Source: a virus
IMG/VR virus record: IMGVR_UViG_3300036770_001413
Location: 1-64,000 of that record
DNA: 64,000 nt
Direction: 5' to 3' (one strand)
The translations under genes and the position numbers were made by a program. Below, piece by piece: positions 49,966-57,817 of the stretch (its first letter is position 1; each line of letters begins with the position of its first letter). The notes under the pieces are model-generated. The model ran no database searches and was not told where the DNA came from. It saw only the letters and a program-made list of their open reading frames with translations.

Positions 49966-50808
49966 TTAACCTATGATTTCGTTATAAATTGCTGTAGCCT
50001 CTTCTATAACTTCAGCTATTAGCGGATTACTTAAATCGATATCCGCATTTGAAGTAACATCATTTGGAAGGTTATAAGACATATTGTCTTCATTCATTCT
50101 ATCAATTACTTCTTGATTTGTAAATTCAGAAGGAAGCACCATTATTTTTTTTGCAATTTTATTTATAATTACAAAAGGATCCGATATTAGTGTTGAAAAA
50201 TCTACCACACATATATTATTTTTATTATCACGAATTAATTTCATCCACGCTAGATTGTCTGTTGCAACTCTAAAAATAGACTGTGTGTCTGATTGATCTA
50301 AATTTGAATACATTATTGTAGACTTGATAGAGTCTACTGGTGTTCTTACGGGAACAACAACAATATCAAACTTATTTACAGCTTCCGTAATACTTTTTTT
50401 ATTATGAAAAAAATTGTATCCAGTATACTGATCGCATTCTTTAAATACAAATCCTAATAGATATGAAAGGTATACATTTCCTGATCTTGGAAATCCGTCT
50501 ACAAGAATTGATGTCTTAGATACATCATTAACCTGAGACTCATTTGCTAAAGAAAGCCATTTTGTTTTTTCTTGTAAAAGTATAAACTCATCTTTTTCTT
50601 CATCATAAAAGCTGCCAAATCCAGCAAACATTTTTCTAAATTGATTATTATATGATGTTTGTATCCATGTTCCTTCTAAACCAATTGAAGCAATATAGTC
50701 TTTGCCAGCCTGCTCTGATTCTATTCCATCAACGATTAGATTACTATTATCTACTACGATAACATCAATTACCATATTATTTTCATTTAACCTTGCAAAA
50801 TGTGCCAT
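49966..50808 (-). CDS. virion-type domain fused to sulfotransferase-like domain
   Basis: This 280-residue protein is a fusion. Residues 1-78 (HFARLNENNMVIDVIVVDNS, GTWIQTSYNNQFRKMFAGFG) match a module common at the C-termini and in small virion proteins of cyanophages and other aquatic phages. Residues 95-280 look like a sulfotransferase: GFPRSGNVYLSYLL (105-118) resembles the 5'-phosphosulfate loop that binds PAPS, and VPVRTPVDSIKST (152-164) the 3'-phosphate site with Arg and Ser. It overlaps the previous gene at its ATG. Sulfation of virion or host glycans is the inference. A nucleotide kinase relic next to it fits. Confidence 0.75.
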   Translation of the reverse strand: MAHFARLNENNMVIDVIVVDNSNLIVDGIESEQAGKDYIASIGLEGTWIQTSYNNQFRKMFAGFGSFYDEEKDEFILLQEKTKWLSLANESQVNDVSKTSILVDGFPRSGNVYLSYLLGFVFKECDQYTGYNFFHNKKSITEAVNKFDIVVVPVRTPVDSIKSTIMYSNLDQSDTQSIFRVATDNLAWMKLIRDNKNNICVVDFSTLISDPFVIINKIAKKIMVLPSEFTNQEVIDRMNEDNMSYNLPNDVTSNADIDLSNPLIAEVIEEATAIYNEIIG

Positions 50809-52202
50809 TATACTACCACCCTTACTACTACGATTCCTGAACCACCATTACCAGCATTTCCGCCGCCTCCGCCTCCAGTGTTTGCAGTTCCTGCTGTGCT
50901 TGATCCACCTGCGCCACCTCCGCCACCAGTTCTATTATTTCCATATGTTGGATTTCCACCACTATATCCTCCGCCGCCTCCTGCATACGCAACATTAGAA
51001 CCAGTTCTTATGCTATTGTTTGTGCTTAAACCACCATTACCTGGGCGTCCTCCACCATTTCCATTTCCACCATCACCAGAATTTCCTTGAGTTGCACTTT
51101 CTCCTACGCCACCCATTCCTCCTCCGCCTCCGCCTGCGCCTTTCCAGTTGGCGTAATTAAACTCTTGACCATTGCCACCATTATAACCAGGATTTCCAGT
51201 TCCACCAGCAAGTGATCCAGTGTCGTAGTAACTCATTCCTCCGCCGCCGCCACAGCCACCATTTGCACCAGGAACCCATGTGCTAGTAACTCCAGCATAT
51301 GTTCCGCCGCCTCCGCCTCCAGGTGCTGTAAGGGTAGAAGGAAATGCTATAACAGAATTGCCTCCATTAACTCCTTTTGCGCTGCTAGATTGTCCAAGAC
51401 CACCAGAACCAACAGTTACTGCATATGAACCTGCTGGAACGCTAACGCTTCCAGTTAATAATCCTCCGCCTCCGCCTCCTCCTTGGCCTCCTCCTCCGCC
51501 GCCGCCTGCAACTATTAAGTAACTAATTGTTGATGTTGATAAAACATTTAATGTTCCAGAACCAGTAAAAGTATTTACTAAATAATTTGTTCCACCAGAT
51601 GAATATTGTGTTATTGTTCCACCATTAATTACAATATTGAATGTAGAACTTGATTGAGCTTCTGTTCCTAATCCAAGGAGTCCGTTAGCATCTTTGCTTA
51701 CCAGCAAAATATTACCATAATTATTATGCGTAGCACCGCCGATATTAACTGAAGTTTTAGGAGAAGTTGTAGTTGCCAAAGATGTGCTAGTGCCATTTCG
51801 GAAATATGCAACTGTATCCGTTGATCCAGATGGATTTGTCCATGCAATAGTTCCGTTTGTTCCACCAGTTAGAGTTAAAGAAACTCCTGTTGGAGCCGAC
51901 ATCATTGTATACGAACCAAGTCTTATATTAATATTTGCTGGGTAAGTCATCCCTGCTGGAATAACGATTTTTGTAGAATTTGTTGGAACTGATATATATC
52001 CTTTGCCACCTCTAATTGTTCCATTAAAAACATAACCACTATCTGTTCCAAAACCTAATGTAAATGAGGATTGCGAAGTGTCAGTTGTGATTTCATATAG
52101 TCCTGCCGCCAAAGGTGTAGATAAGGTATATGTTCCTGCCGCAGTTGCTGGGAATGTTTGTGAAGCTGCATCTCCAAAAAGAAGCGAGTAATTAATTGGC
52201 AT
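50808..52202 (-). CDS. glycine-rich adhesin (polyglycine domain)
   Basis: From the ATG at 52202 (TAATG with the upstream stop) this protein has 464 residues. The N-terminal half is beta-rich (TYTLSTPLAAGLYEITTDTS) with an fn3-like domain. From about 230 on it is built of glycine runs (VAGGGGGGGQGGGGGGG) separated by loops of polar residues. Such tracts form bundles of polyglycine-II helices in T4-like gp38 adhesins and in related tail tip proteins, with the loops reading the receptor. It ends with the strand GIVVVRVVV. It is probably a receptor-binding protein. Confidence 0.82.
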   Translation of the reverse strand: MPINYSLLFGDAASQTFPATAAGTYTLSTPLAAGLYEITTDTSQSSFTLGFGTDSGYVFNGTIRGGKGYISVPTNSTKIVIPAGMTYPANINIRLGSYTMMSAPTGVSLTLTGGTNGTIAWTNPSGSTDTVAYFRNGTSTSLATTTSPKTSVNIGGATHNNYGNILLVSKDANGLLGLGTEAQSSSTFNIVINGGTITQYSSGGTNYLVNTFTGSGTLNVLSTSTISYLIVAGGGGGGGQGGGGGGGLLTGSVSVPAGSYAVTVGSGGLGQSSSAKGVNGGNSVIAFPSTLTAPGGGGGGTYAGVTSTWVPGANGGCGGGGGMSYYDTGSLAGGTGNPGYNGGNGQEFNYANWKGAGGGGGGMGGVGESATQGNSGDGGNGNGGGRPGNGGLSTNNSIRTGSNVAYAGGGGGYSGGNPTYGNNRTGGGGGAGGSSTAGTANTGGGGGGNAGNGGSGIVVVRVVV

Positions 52203-52615
52203 TATCCTAATCTCCATCCATATGTAGAACCAGTATAAATTAAACTAGTCGCTACACCATTTACGTCTAATATTGCGTCTTGAACGCTACCATTAATTTT
52301 ACCACTATTTGAGTTAATTGTAATATTATACGTCCCCGCCGTTCCTGATGCATCAAATACTTGAATTTCATTTCCAACTGAAGGAGATGCTGGAAGAGTA
52401 AGAGTTCTAGCAGCAGTAGTATCTACAAAATATCTTGTTCCAGCAACTAAAGTAATATTAGAAGATATGGACTCATTTACTACCGCCGCTGGTCCTGTTG
52501 GACCAGTTGGTCCTTGTGGCCCTGTTGCGCCAGTTGGTCCAGTTGGACCTTGTGCGGCGGCTACGCCAACAGACTGCCATGCACTTCCATCCCATACTTT
52601 AATTAGTTTAGCCAT
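52202..52615 (-). CDS. collagen-like short tail fibre
   Basis: This 137-residue protein starts with a KLIKVWDGSAWQSVGVAAAQ head, then a short collagen tract ([20 protein letters not shown]). The C-terminal beta domain has RYFVDTTAARTLTLPASPSV, a motif common in fibre ends (TLTLP...GNEIQVFDAS) and TYGWRLG. It would form a slim trimeric fibre. Its last codons overlap the next gene by TAATG and its start overlaps the mini-gene upstream. Confidence 0.8.
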   Translation of the reverse strand: MAKLIKVWDGSAWQSVGVAAAQGPTGPTGATGPQGPTGPTGPAAVVNESISSNITLVAGTRYFVDTTAARTLTLPASPSVGNEIQVFDASGTAGTYNITINSNSGKINGSVQDAILDVNGVATSLIYTGSTYGWRLG

Positions 52616-52751
52616 TAGTTTCCTCCGCCGTCTTTATTTCATCCCAAACCGATTTTGGCATTGAGGTAAATTCGTTATTTCCCTTATCGATAATTATATG
52701 AGTAGATTTAGTTCCATCTGCATTTTCTACTTCAATTTCTTTAATATTCAT
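52608..52751 (-). CDS. 47-residue virion-associated mini-protein
   Basis: A short ORF fits between two fibre genes. It encodes a strand-rich peptide with THIIIDKGNNEFTSMPKSVW and an acidic end. A very similar pattern (IDKGNNEFTSMxK) is seen in small proteins downstream of fibre genes in aquatic phages. Its ATG overlaps the upstream stop as ATGA and its stop overlaps the start of the collagen fibre gene by 8 nt. Both overlaps argue that it is translated. Confidence 0.7.
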   Translation of the reverse strand: MNIKEIEVENADGTKSTHIIIDKGNNEFTSMPKSVWDEIKTAEETNG

Positions 52752-53878
52752 ATTACCAACTCCGCTGATAGTCCTAAATAACTTGTGCCGCTATTATAAC
52801 CCGTTAACCAAGCAGGACGATTTGCTGTTAATCCAGATGCATTTGCTCTAACGACAACAAATAATTCATTTTTATCACTTAAGGTGAAACTAGACGCTGG
52901 GCTATTAGTAGTGTGTAAGTCAGTAATTCTTAGATTAGAAGTATCTATGCTTGTTGGAGCAACTCGCATAGGTACAGGCAACTGTACAACAAAAGAACCA
53001 CCAGTTGTACTCTCCATAATACCAGAAGTACAAACTAAACCATAATTTGTTCCTGAAACTTGTCTCCAATAATATCTTTGGCAGGCAGCAAGTTCTAGAG
53101 CAGGATTTCCTGTTGCGGTAGTAAATGTAGTTGCTGTTGATCCAGCCTCAAGTTGCCATCCCCAAGTATCAAATGTAAATGTTGCACCTGAACCTGTAGG
53201 CATATTTAATCTTATTGCCAAGTTATCGTTGCCGCTTGTTCCTAAAGTTTTTCCAGATAATGATGGTAGGGTAGCTGTATAAGTATAGCGAGTCCAACTT
53301 GTTCCTATAGAAACATTTGTTGCTAAAACAGTTTGTGTATTAGATGATGGGCTTCCACCTAGCCCCATATCTTGAATTAAATCTATGAGTTCAACAGTCA
53401 TACTAGACGATGCTTTTGCCCAAAAACTAAATGTTACTGTTTGCCCAGCAAAGGTTCTAACACCTTCTATAAATTGTCTTAAAAGGTTATTACCAATACC
53501 AGCGGATGGGCCGACGCTTTGTGCATAGCGCAAAAAGAAACGACCCTCGTATCCAGATACTGGAGCACTGCCAGTTGTAAATGTTTGTTGTGAAATTGTT
53601 CTAGTTGCACCTGAACCTTCAACATAACAATTAAATCGATCTGCCAAATAAACACCTACTGAAGAGGCAGGGCTAAAACTTGTTCCTCGTTGCCAAATAT
53701 TGAAATCGCCGTTAATAATCTTATTTTTACCAGCAGCCCAATATTCCGATTCTTTTAAATATGCTGTATGTGGATCTGCGGCGGCAGCATGAGAAGCAAT
53801 AGAACTAGTTACTTCAGCATCAGTAGCCATATCAGTAGATGCTGTTAGTATTTTAGCTAGATCTCTAATTCTGCTCAT
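52748..53878 (-). CDS. NGDF...WQRGT family tail protein (copy 1)
   Basis: This 376-residue protein shares AGKNKIINGDFNIWQRGTSF with the protein at 54079-55134. The signature continues with TVTFSFWAKA, WTRYTYTATLPSLSGKTLGT and WGWQLEAGSTATTFTTATG. It is a beta-sandwich of the galactose-binding or carbohydrate-binding-module kind used in phage tail spikes. The last 100 residues differ from the paralogue, and end in YLGLSAELVI. GGAGG precedes the ATG. It likely binds a surface sugar. Confidence 0.83.
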   Translation of the reverse strand: MSRIRDLAKILTASTDMATDAEVTSSIASHAAAADPHTAYLKESEYWAAGKNKIINGDFNIWQRGTSFSPASSVGVYLADRFNCYVEGSGATRTISQQTFTTGSAPVSGYEGRFFLRYAQSVGPSAGIGNNLLRQFIEGVRTFAGQTVTFSFWAKASSSMTVELIDLIQDMGLGGSPSSNTQTVLATNVSIGTSWTRYTYTATLPSLSGKTLGTSGNDNLAIRLNMPTGSGATFTFDTWGWQLEAGSTATTFTTATGNPALELAACQRYYWRQVSGTNYGLVCTSGIMESTTGGSFVVQLPVPMRVAPTSIDTSNLRITDLHTTNSPASSFTLSDKNELFVVVRANASGLTANRPAWLTGYNSGTSYLGLSAELVI

Positions 53879-53917
53879 TGTTCTCCTCCGTCCATTTTAT
53901 CATATTATAAACTCCTA

Positions 53918-54082
53918 TTAGAGTGTTCCGCCTTCTTCGGCATCTGGGTTTTCTAGCCAGCGAAGATAGCGTTGATAGTCTGAGTTGGCTGGGTCTAGTG
54001 GGATTGACCAAGTTTTATTATCTTCATCTGTGCGAAGAATTACCTGTGAATTATTTTCATAAGTAATCAATTCATATTTCAT
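53918..54082 (-). CDS. 54-residue fibre-associated mini-protein
   Basis: A short ORF between the paralogues encodes KYELITYENNSQVILRTDED, then NKTWSIPLDPANSDYQRYLR and WLENPDAEEGGTL. The phrase TWSIPLDPANSDYQRYLRW recurs in small proteins coded next to fibre genes in aquatic phages, where they resemble tail-fibre assembly helpers. Its ATG overlaps the upstream stop as ATGA. It is followed by a short gap with SD for the next gene. Confidence 0.75.
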   Translation of the reverse strand: MKYELITYENNSQVILRTDEDNKTWSIPLDPANSDYQRYLRWLENPDAEEGGTL

Positions 54083-55134
54083 AATTCAGAATTCACCTCA
54101 ATGTAATTTGTTGTGGCACCTGCACCATATAAACGACTAGCAAATCCTGGTGTTGCGCCAGATACATCTAGTCTAACTAACAATGTCTGAGTATCCTGGT
54201 CTTGAAATCCTATACCAAGTAAACCTACGCCGTCGTGACCAAATGTTGTGTATGCCGTTGATGATAAACTAGGTTGCACTCTTTTTTGAACCTTATAAGG
54301 AATGACGCCCAAAAATAAAGTGCTGCTATAACAACTTGTGTTGCAATATTGATGAGTGGCTAATCCAACATTTCCTATGCGCTCATAATACCTTTGGCAA
54401 GCGGCTAACTCCCCTGCGAGTGTGCCAGTTGCTGTTGAAAATGGAGTGGCGACAGAACCAGCCTCAACTTGAACTCCCCAAATATCTACTATGTGTGCAG
54501 CAGAATCTTCTTGTAAAATTGGTTGAATATTTAAATAACTATTAGACCCAATAGTTTTTCCACTCATTGAAGGCAATGTTACTGTTTGAGTATATCTAGC
54601 CCAAGATGTTGTTATATTAAAAGGGCTTGAATAATTATCTACATTGGAAGATCCACCTGATCCAAAAATTTGTCCCAGATAAGATCTATTTGATACTGTA
54701 GCGTCAGCTTTAGCCCAAAAAGATAGTGTTACTGTTTGTCCCGCCAAAGTTCTTACATCTTCTATTCTTTGCTGAATTGCATAATAGCTTCCGCTGGCGC
54801 TTTGTGTACTTCTTAAAAAATAGGTCCCTTCATATCCAGCAACTGGTGCGGAACCTGGAGCAAATGCTTCTCTAGATACAATAACGGTCTTATTAGTTGC
54901 GCCAATCCATCTATCTGCAGTATATAAACCATTTACAGAATTAAAAGTTGTTCCACGCTGCCAAATCCCAAAATCTCCGTTGATTATTTTATTTTTGCCC
55001 GCCACAAAATAATTACTATATGGGACAAGGGCGGAGGTATCATGAGTATGAGCCCCTACTCCAACTGGAACCCATGTATCAGTTCCTGCATCATAAACAT
55101 ATGCAGGCTTGCTAGTAGTTCCTACTGTTGGCAT
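54079..55134 (-). CDS. NGDF...WQRGT family tail protein (copy 2)
   Basis: This 351-residue paralogue of 52748-53878 has AGKNKIINGDFGIWQRGTTF, then TVTLSFWAKADATVSNRSYL and IVDIWGVQVEAGSVATPFST, and a divergent C-terminus ending TNYIEVNSEL. The head (TTSKPAYVYDAGTDTWVPVG) differs from the other copy and ends in a histidine-containing loop (GAHTHDTSALVPYS). Two divergent copies in one locus suggest binding of more than one receptor. It is coupled to its neighbours. Confidence 0.83.
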   Translation of the reverse strand: MPTVGTTSKPAYVYDAGTDTWVPVGVGAHTHDTSALVPYSNYFVAGKNKIINGDFGIWQRGTTFNSVNGLYTADRWIGATNKTVIVSREAFAPGSAPVAGYEGTYFLRSTQSASGSYYAIQQRIEDVRTLAGQTVTLSFWAKADATVSNRSYLGQIFGSGGSSNVDNYSSPFNITTSWARYTQTVTLPSMSGKTIGSNSYLNIQPILQEDSAAHIVDIWGVQVEAGSVATPFSTATGTLAGELAACQRYYERIGNVGLATHQYCNTSCYSSTLFLGVIPYKVQKRVQPSLSSTAYTTFGHDGVGLLGIGFQDQDTQTLLVRLDVSGATPGFASRLYGAGATTNYIEVNSEL

Positions 55135-55340
55135 TAGTTACCTCCTAATAATAATTGAGCTTCTTCTTCTGTAATTCCTAGCTTTTCTAATAGGGCTTGG
55201 CGTTTGGCTTGTGCTTCTGCCTTATCAGCCTCTACCTTTTCATTATACTCTTTCCAAGACTGAAACTTTTTTAGTTCAGATTCTGTAGCATCACGAACTA
55301 TGGTTTCGCCAGTGGTAATATTATGTTCAGCAATTTGCAT
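55134..55340 (-). CDS. small tail-fibre-assembly-like protein (KLGITEEEA tail)
   Basis: This 68-residue protein is taken from the ATG at 55340, just after the upstream stop. A start at 55355 would overlap that gene. The start HNITTGETIVRDATESELKK is followed by a helix and the end LLEKLGITEEEAQLLLGG. The same LGITEEE end occurs in 59284-59580, so this is a shared C-terminal interaction helix. It resembles small helpers such as TFA-type proteins that cap fibre trimers. Confidence 0.72.
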   Translation of the reverse strand: MQIAEHNITTGETIVRDATESELKKFQSWKEYNEKVEADKAEAQAKRQALLEKLGITEEEAQLLLGGN

Positions 55341-55341
55341 A

Positions 55342-56610
55342 TTAGTTTTCTCCATATATTTCTACTGTAGCAGAAAGATTAGCCCCGCCTTGAAGTTGTA
55401 AAATTATTTGAGTTACGGCTGCTAAATCATTTGCAGTAAACCAGCCAGAAGTCATTTCACCGTGGTTTGCACCTTGCAAATAATATGCTGTCCAGCGACC
55501 CATTTTGTATGTTGTTGTATTTTTATAGTCATAAAGATCTATTACAAATATAGAGTCTCCGTTGGCACTTCTAAGCGAAGTTCCAGTAAGATTAACAAAT
55601 GCCTGTCCACCACTCACCTGAAATAGTGTATTGCTAGTTGTTTGAGCCGAGCCATTAGTCCAAAAAGCTTGTTGCGAATAAAAACTTGCTTGTCCCACAT
55701 CAAGGTACAGGGCTCCAGCAGTTGATGATGACATTGCTTCTTTTACCAAAATTCTAAGATTTTTATACGCTGTACTAATTCCAGTAATTGTGCAAGTAGC
55801 ATTTCCGCTATGATTTGTAGTACTAAGTAAAGTCCAGCCTTGAGAGTTAGTTTGCCATGATGGAACTCCGCCAGAAACCGACAAATACTGTCCGCTTGAG
55901 CCAATTCCCAGCCTAGCTGGAGTATTTGCAGCAGATGCATAGATAATATCACCTGTTGTTGTTGTTAATGTATTAGGAATAAATGCGGCATCTGCAAGAG
56001 TTCCATTTGTATCAAGCCAAATTTGTCCATCTGTTGCAGATTCTGGAGCGGCATCTTGAGTATACCCAGATACATTTACATTAAAGTTTGTTACTGTAAC
56101 TACTTCTAGAATATCATTTACTGCCGCCGCCTCAACAAGTGTTACAGTATTAGAATTTGAAGTTGTATAATCTGTTGTGCGGAGAAGCAAAAGTCCATTT
56201 AAATAAACCTGCTCATATCCTTCAATCCATGTATGTGAAGTTGTAAATACTGTTTGTGCCGCCGTTGCTGTAAATGATTGACGCTTTACAATGTTTGGAT
56301 CAAAGGCAGTTGCTGCCGAATCTGATTCTACCCAGATCTGTCCAACTACTGGACTTGTTGGGGCATCTGCAGAATATGAAGAACCCTTTACATCAAGAGA
56401 TGTTAGAGTGGTTGGGACATAATTTGTTCCCGCCGATGAAAATAAAACCTGACCCGCATTTGGCGATTGAGTTGTTCCAGTTCCGCCATATTGGGTCGGA
56501 ACATTAGTATGAGAATCTAAATTATTATTTGTGGCAAGAATGACGCCAGAATTGTGGGATAAGCCATTTACAAATAGCTTATTTTTGACCTTAAAGTCTT
56601 TATCTGCCAC
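55342..56610 (-). CDS. tail fibre starting KDFKVKN (Ig/beta-rich)
   Basis: This 422-residue protein begins at a GTG with GGGGAG upstream. Its head DKDFKVKNKLFVNGLSHNSG and GGTGTTQSPNAGQVLFSSAG is shared with the gene at 61757-62170 and with many phage fibres. A middle with QTVFTTSHTWIEGYEQVYLN and TDYTTSNSNTVTLVEA is typical of fibre domains bound to a trimer shaft. The C-terminal 150 residues (TLLSTTNHSGNATCTITGIS) end in VEIYGEN, distantly like the LYGIK proteins at 62-64 kb. A promoter lies at 56642-56670. Confidence 0.82.
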   Translation of the reverse strand: MADKDFKVKNKLFVNGLSHNSGVILATNNNLDSHTNVPTQYGGTGTTQSPNAGQVLFSSAGTNYVPTTLTSLDVKGSSYSADAPTSPVVGQIWVESDSAATAFDPNIVKRQSFTATAAQTVFTTSHTWIEGYEQVYLNGLLLLRTTDYTTSNSNTVTLVEAAAVNDILEVVTVTNFNVNVSGYTQDAAPESATDGQIWLDTNGTLADAAFIPNTLTTTTGDIIYASAANTPARLGIGSSGQYLSVSGGVPSWQTNSQGWTLLSTTNHSGNATCTITGISTAYKNLRILVKEAMSSSTAGALYLDVGQASFYSQQAFWTNGSAQTTSNTLFQVSGGQAFVNLTGTSLRSANGDSIFVIDLYDYKNTTTYKMGRWTAYYLQGANHGEMTSGWFTANDLAAVTQIILQLQGGANLSATVEIYGEN

Positions 56611-56641
56611 AGGATCACTCTCCCCTTTGGATTATATATAT

Positions 56642-56670
56642 ATTATATCAGAATGGCATATTAAAGCCAA
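56642..56670 (-). promoter_or_regulatory. promoter ahead of KDFKVKN fibre gene
   Basis: TTGGCT (56665-56670), 17-nt spacer and extended -10 TGATATAAT (TATAAT at 56642-56647). A second TATAAT-like stretch follows. The fibre start is about 32 nt downstream with a good SD. Confidence 0.6.
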
Positions 56671-56673
56671 AGG

Positions 56674-57420
56674 CTAGTCAATTAAATTTTTACGAATCTC
56701 AGAAAGTATGATTTCTGGCATTTTTGCCTTTTTAGACATTAAGTATTTTTCTTTTAAAGACTTAAATCTTCCATAGCTAGATGGAGAATTTACCATTTCC
56801 CGCCCAATATTAAAAAGAGTATCTGACTGCATATATCTTTTTAAGATGACTTTTTTATCAGTTTTAAACTCAATATAAAAAAGTGGATCGTTTTGATTAA
56901 AAACCATTTCTTTTGTATCTAAAGGAATATGATAATCAAGATTAAATGTTCTATACCAAGAACCTATATCAAATTCTCCACACATTAACAATGCTCCTTT
57001 TGCTGGTGAATGCGGAGGAAAGTATGGAGACGTAAATCTTGCAACAACTGGCTCATCTGCAAAAAAAGTCCAGCACATATTATATTGGATATTAAAATAA
57101 TTATTTAAAGAAGATTTACGTGGCGTAAATGACGAAAGCAAGGATCCGCCATTTATTTTTTCATTATCTTCAAAGTGTCTATCTATATCAGAAATAATAA
57201 TTTTATCATCAAATTGCTGTCTCACGACATATATATTTTTAAACATATCGCTTACCGCTGGGCATGCAAAAAAATTATTAGAACCATTTTGTAAATTTTT
57301 ATTTTGTCTATACTCATTTATCAAACTTACTGGCTCTGCATATGCTAAAGCCCATGATTCTTTATCTGCAACATAGGCTGCTGGAGACCAATAAATTGTT
57401 ATCTCATCTTTATTTTTCAT
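56674..57420 (-). CDS. hypothetical accessory protein of the adhesin locus
   Basis: This 248-residue protein has ITIYWSPAAYVADKESWALA near its start and LYTFFADEP-like strand (MCWTFFADEPVVARFTSPYF), SPAKGALLMCGEFDIGSWYR and YHIPLDTKEMVFNQNDPLFY. It has no signal peptide, glycine-rich repeats or catalytic motif that I recognise. Similar proteins are encoded beside phage fibre genes in aquatic phages, where the function is unknown. Its mRNA is probably leaderless: TAGAAT lies 8 nt before the ATG. Confidence 0.65.
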   Translation of the reverse strand: MKNKDEITIYWSPAAYVADKESWALAYAEPVSLINEYRQNKNLQNGSNNFFACPAVSDMFKNIYVVRQQFDDKIIISDIDRHFEDNEKINGGSLLSSFTPRKSSLNNYFNIQYNMCWTFFADEPVVARFTSPYFPPHSPAKGALLMCGEFDIGSWYRTFNLDYHIPLDTKEMVFNQNDPLFYIEFKTDKKVILKRYMQSDTLFNIGREMVNSPSSYGRFKSLKEKYLMSKKAKMPEIILSEIRKNLID

Positions 57421-57428
57421 ATAAATAC

Positions 57429-57457
57429 ATTCTACTATATGAAAATATAATTTTCAA
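57429..57457 (-). promoter_or_regulatory. promoter ahead of the 248-residue protein (leaderless)
   Basis: TTGAAA (57452-57457), 17-nt spacer and TAGAAT (57429-57434), with 8 nt to the ATG. No ribosome binding site is present between. Confidence 0.6.
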
Positions 57458-57463
57458 TAGGTA

Positions 57464-57817
57464 TTAAAACTTTTCTAATTCTTTATTTATTTTTTGCCAT
57501 GTCCAGTCTTGTGGATTCCATAGACCTACTGGAATCGTTTCCCATCCTGGCTCTAAATCATGCGTAATAGTTTCAATTAAATTAGTATTTGGATTTTTTA
57601 TTTTAAATGTTGATTTTCTATTATTATTCCAAGCTACTGCTGTAGGTAAAACAGAAACCCCTATGCCTAATTCTTGCATTAATTGATTTCTATTATTTTC
57701 TATTTCTTCCGTCCAACCAAATGGAATAAATTCTGCATTTTCTGGAGCCGTGTCAATCAAATCTTGAGCATCTCCATAAACATTATGAAATACATATATT
57801 TTATTTATATCTATCAT
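57464..57817 (-). CDS. hypothetical virion-locus protein
   Basis: This 117-residue protein has a strand (NKIYVFHNVYGDAQDLIDTA) and a proline/tryptophan-rich end (LEPGWETIPVGLWNPQDWTW). Small proteins of this kind end phage fibre operons and help fibre assembly (compare the 54-residue gene's TWSIPLDP motif). The start overlaps the previous stop by ATGA. Confidence 0.6.
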   Translation of the reverse strand: MIDINKIYVFHNVYGDAQDLIDTAPENAEFIPFGWTEEIENNRNQLMQELGIGVSVLPTAVAWNNNRKSTFKIKNPNTNLIETITHDLEPGWETIPVGLWNPQDWTWQKINKELEKF

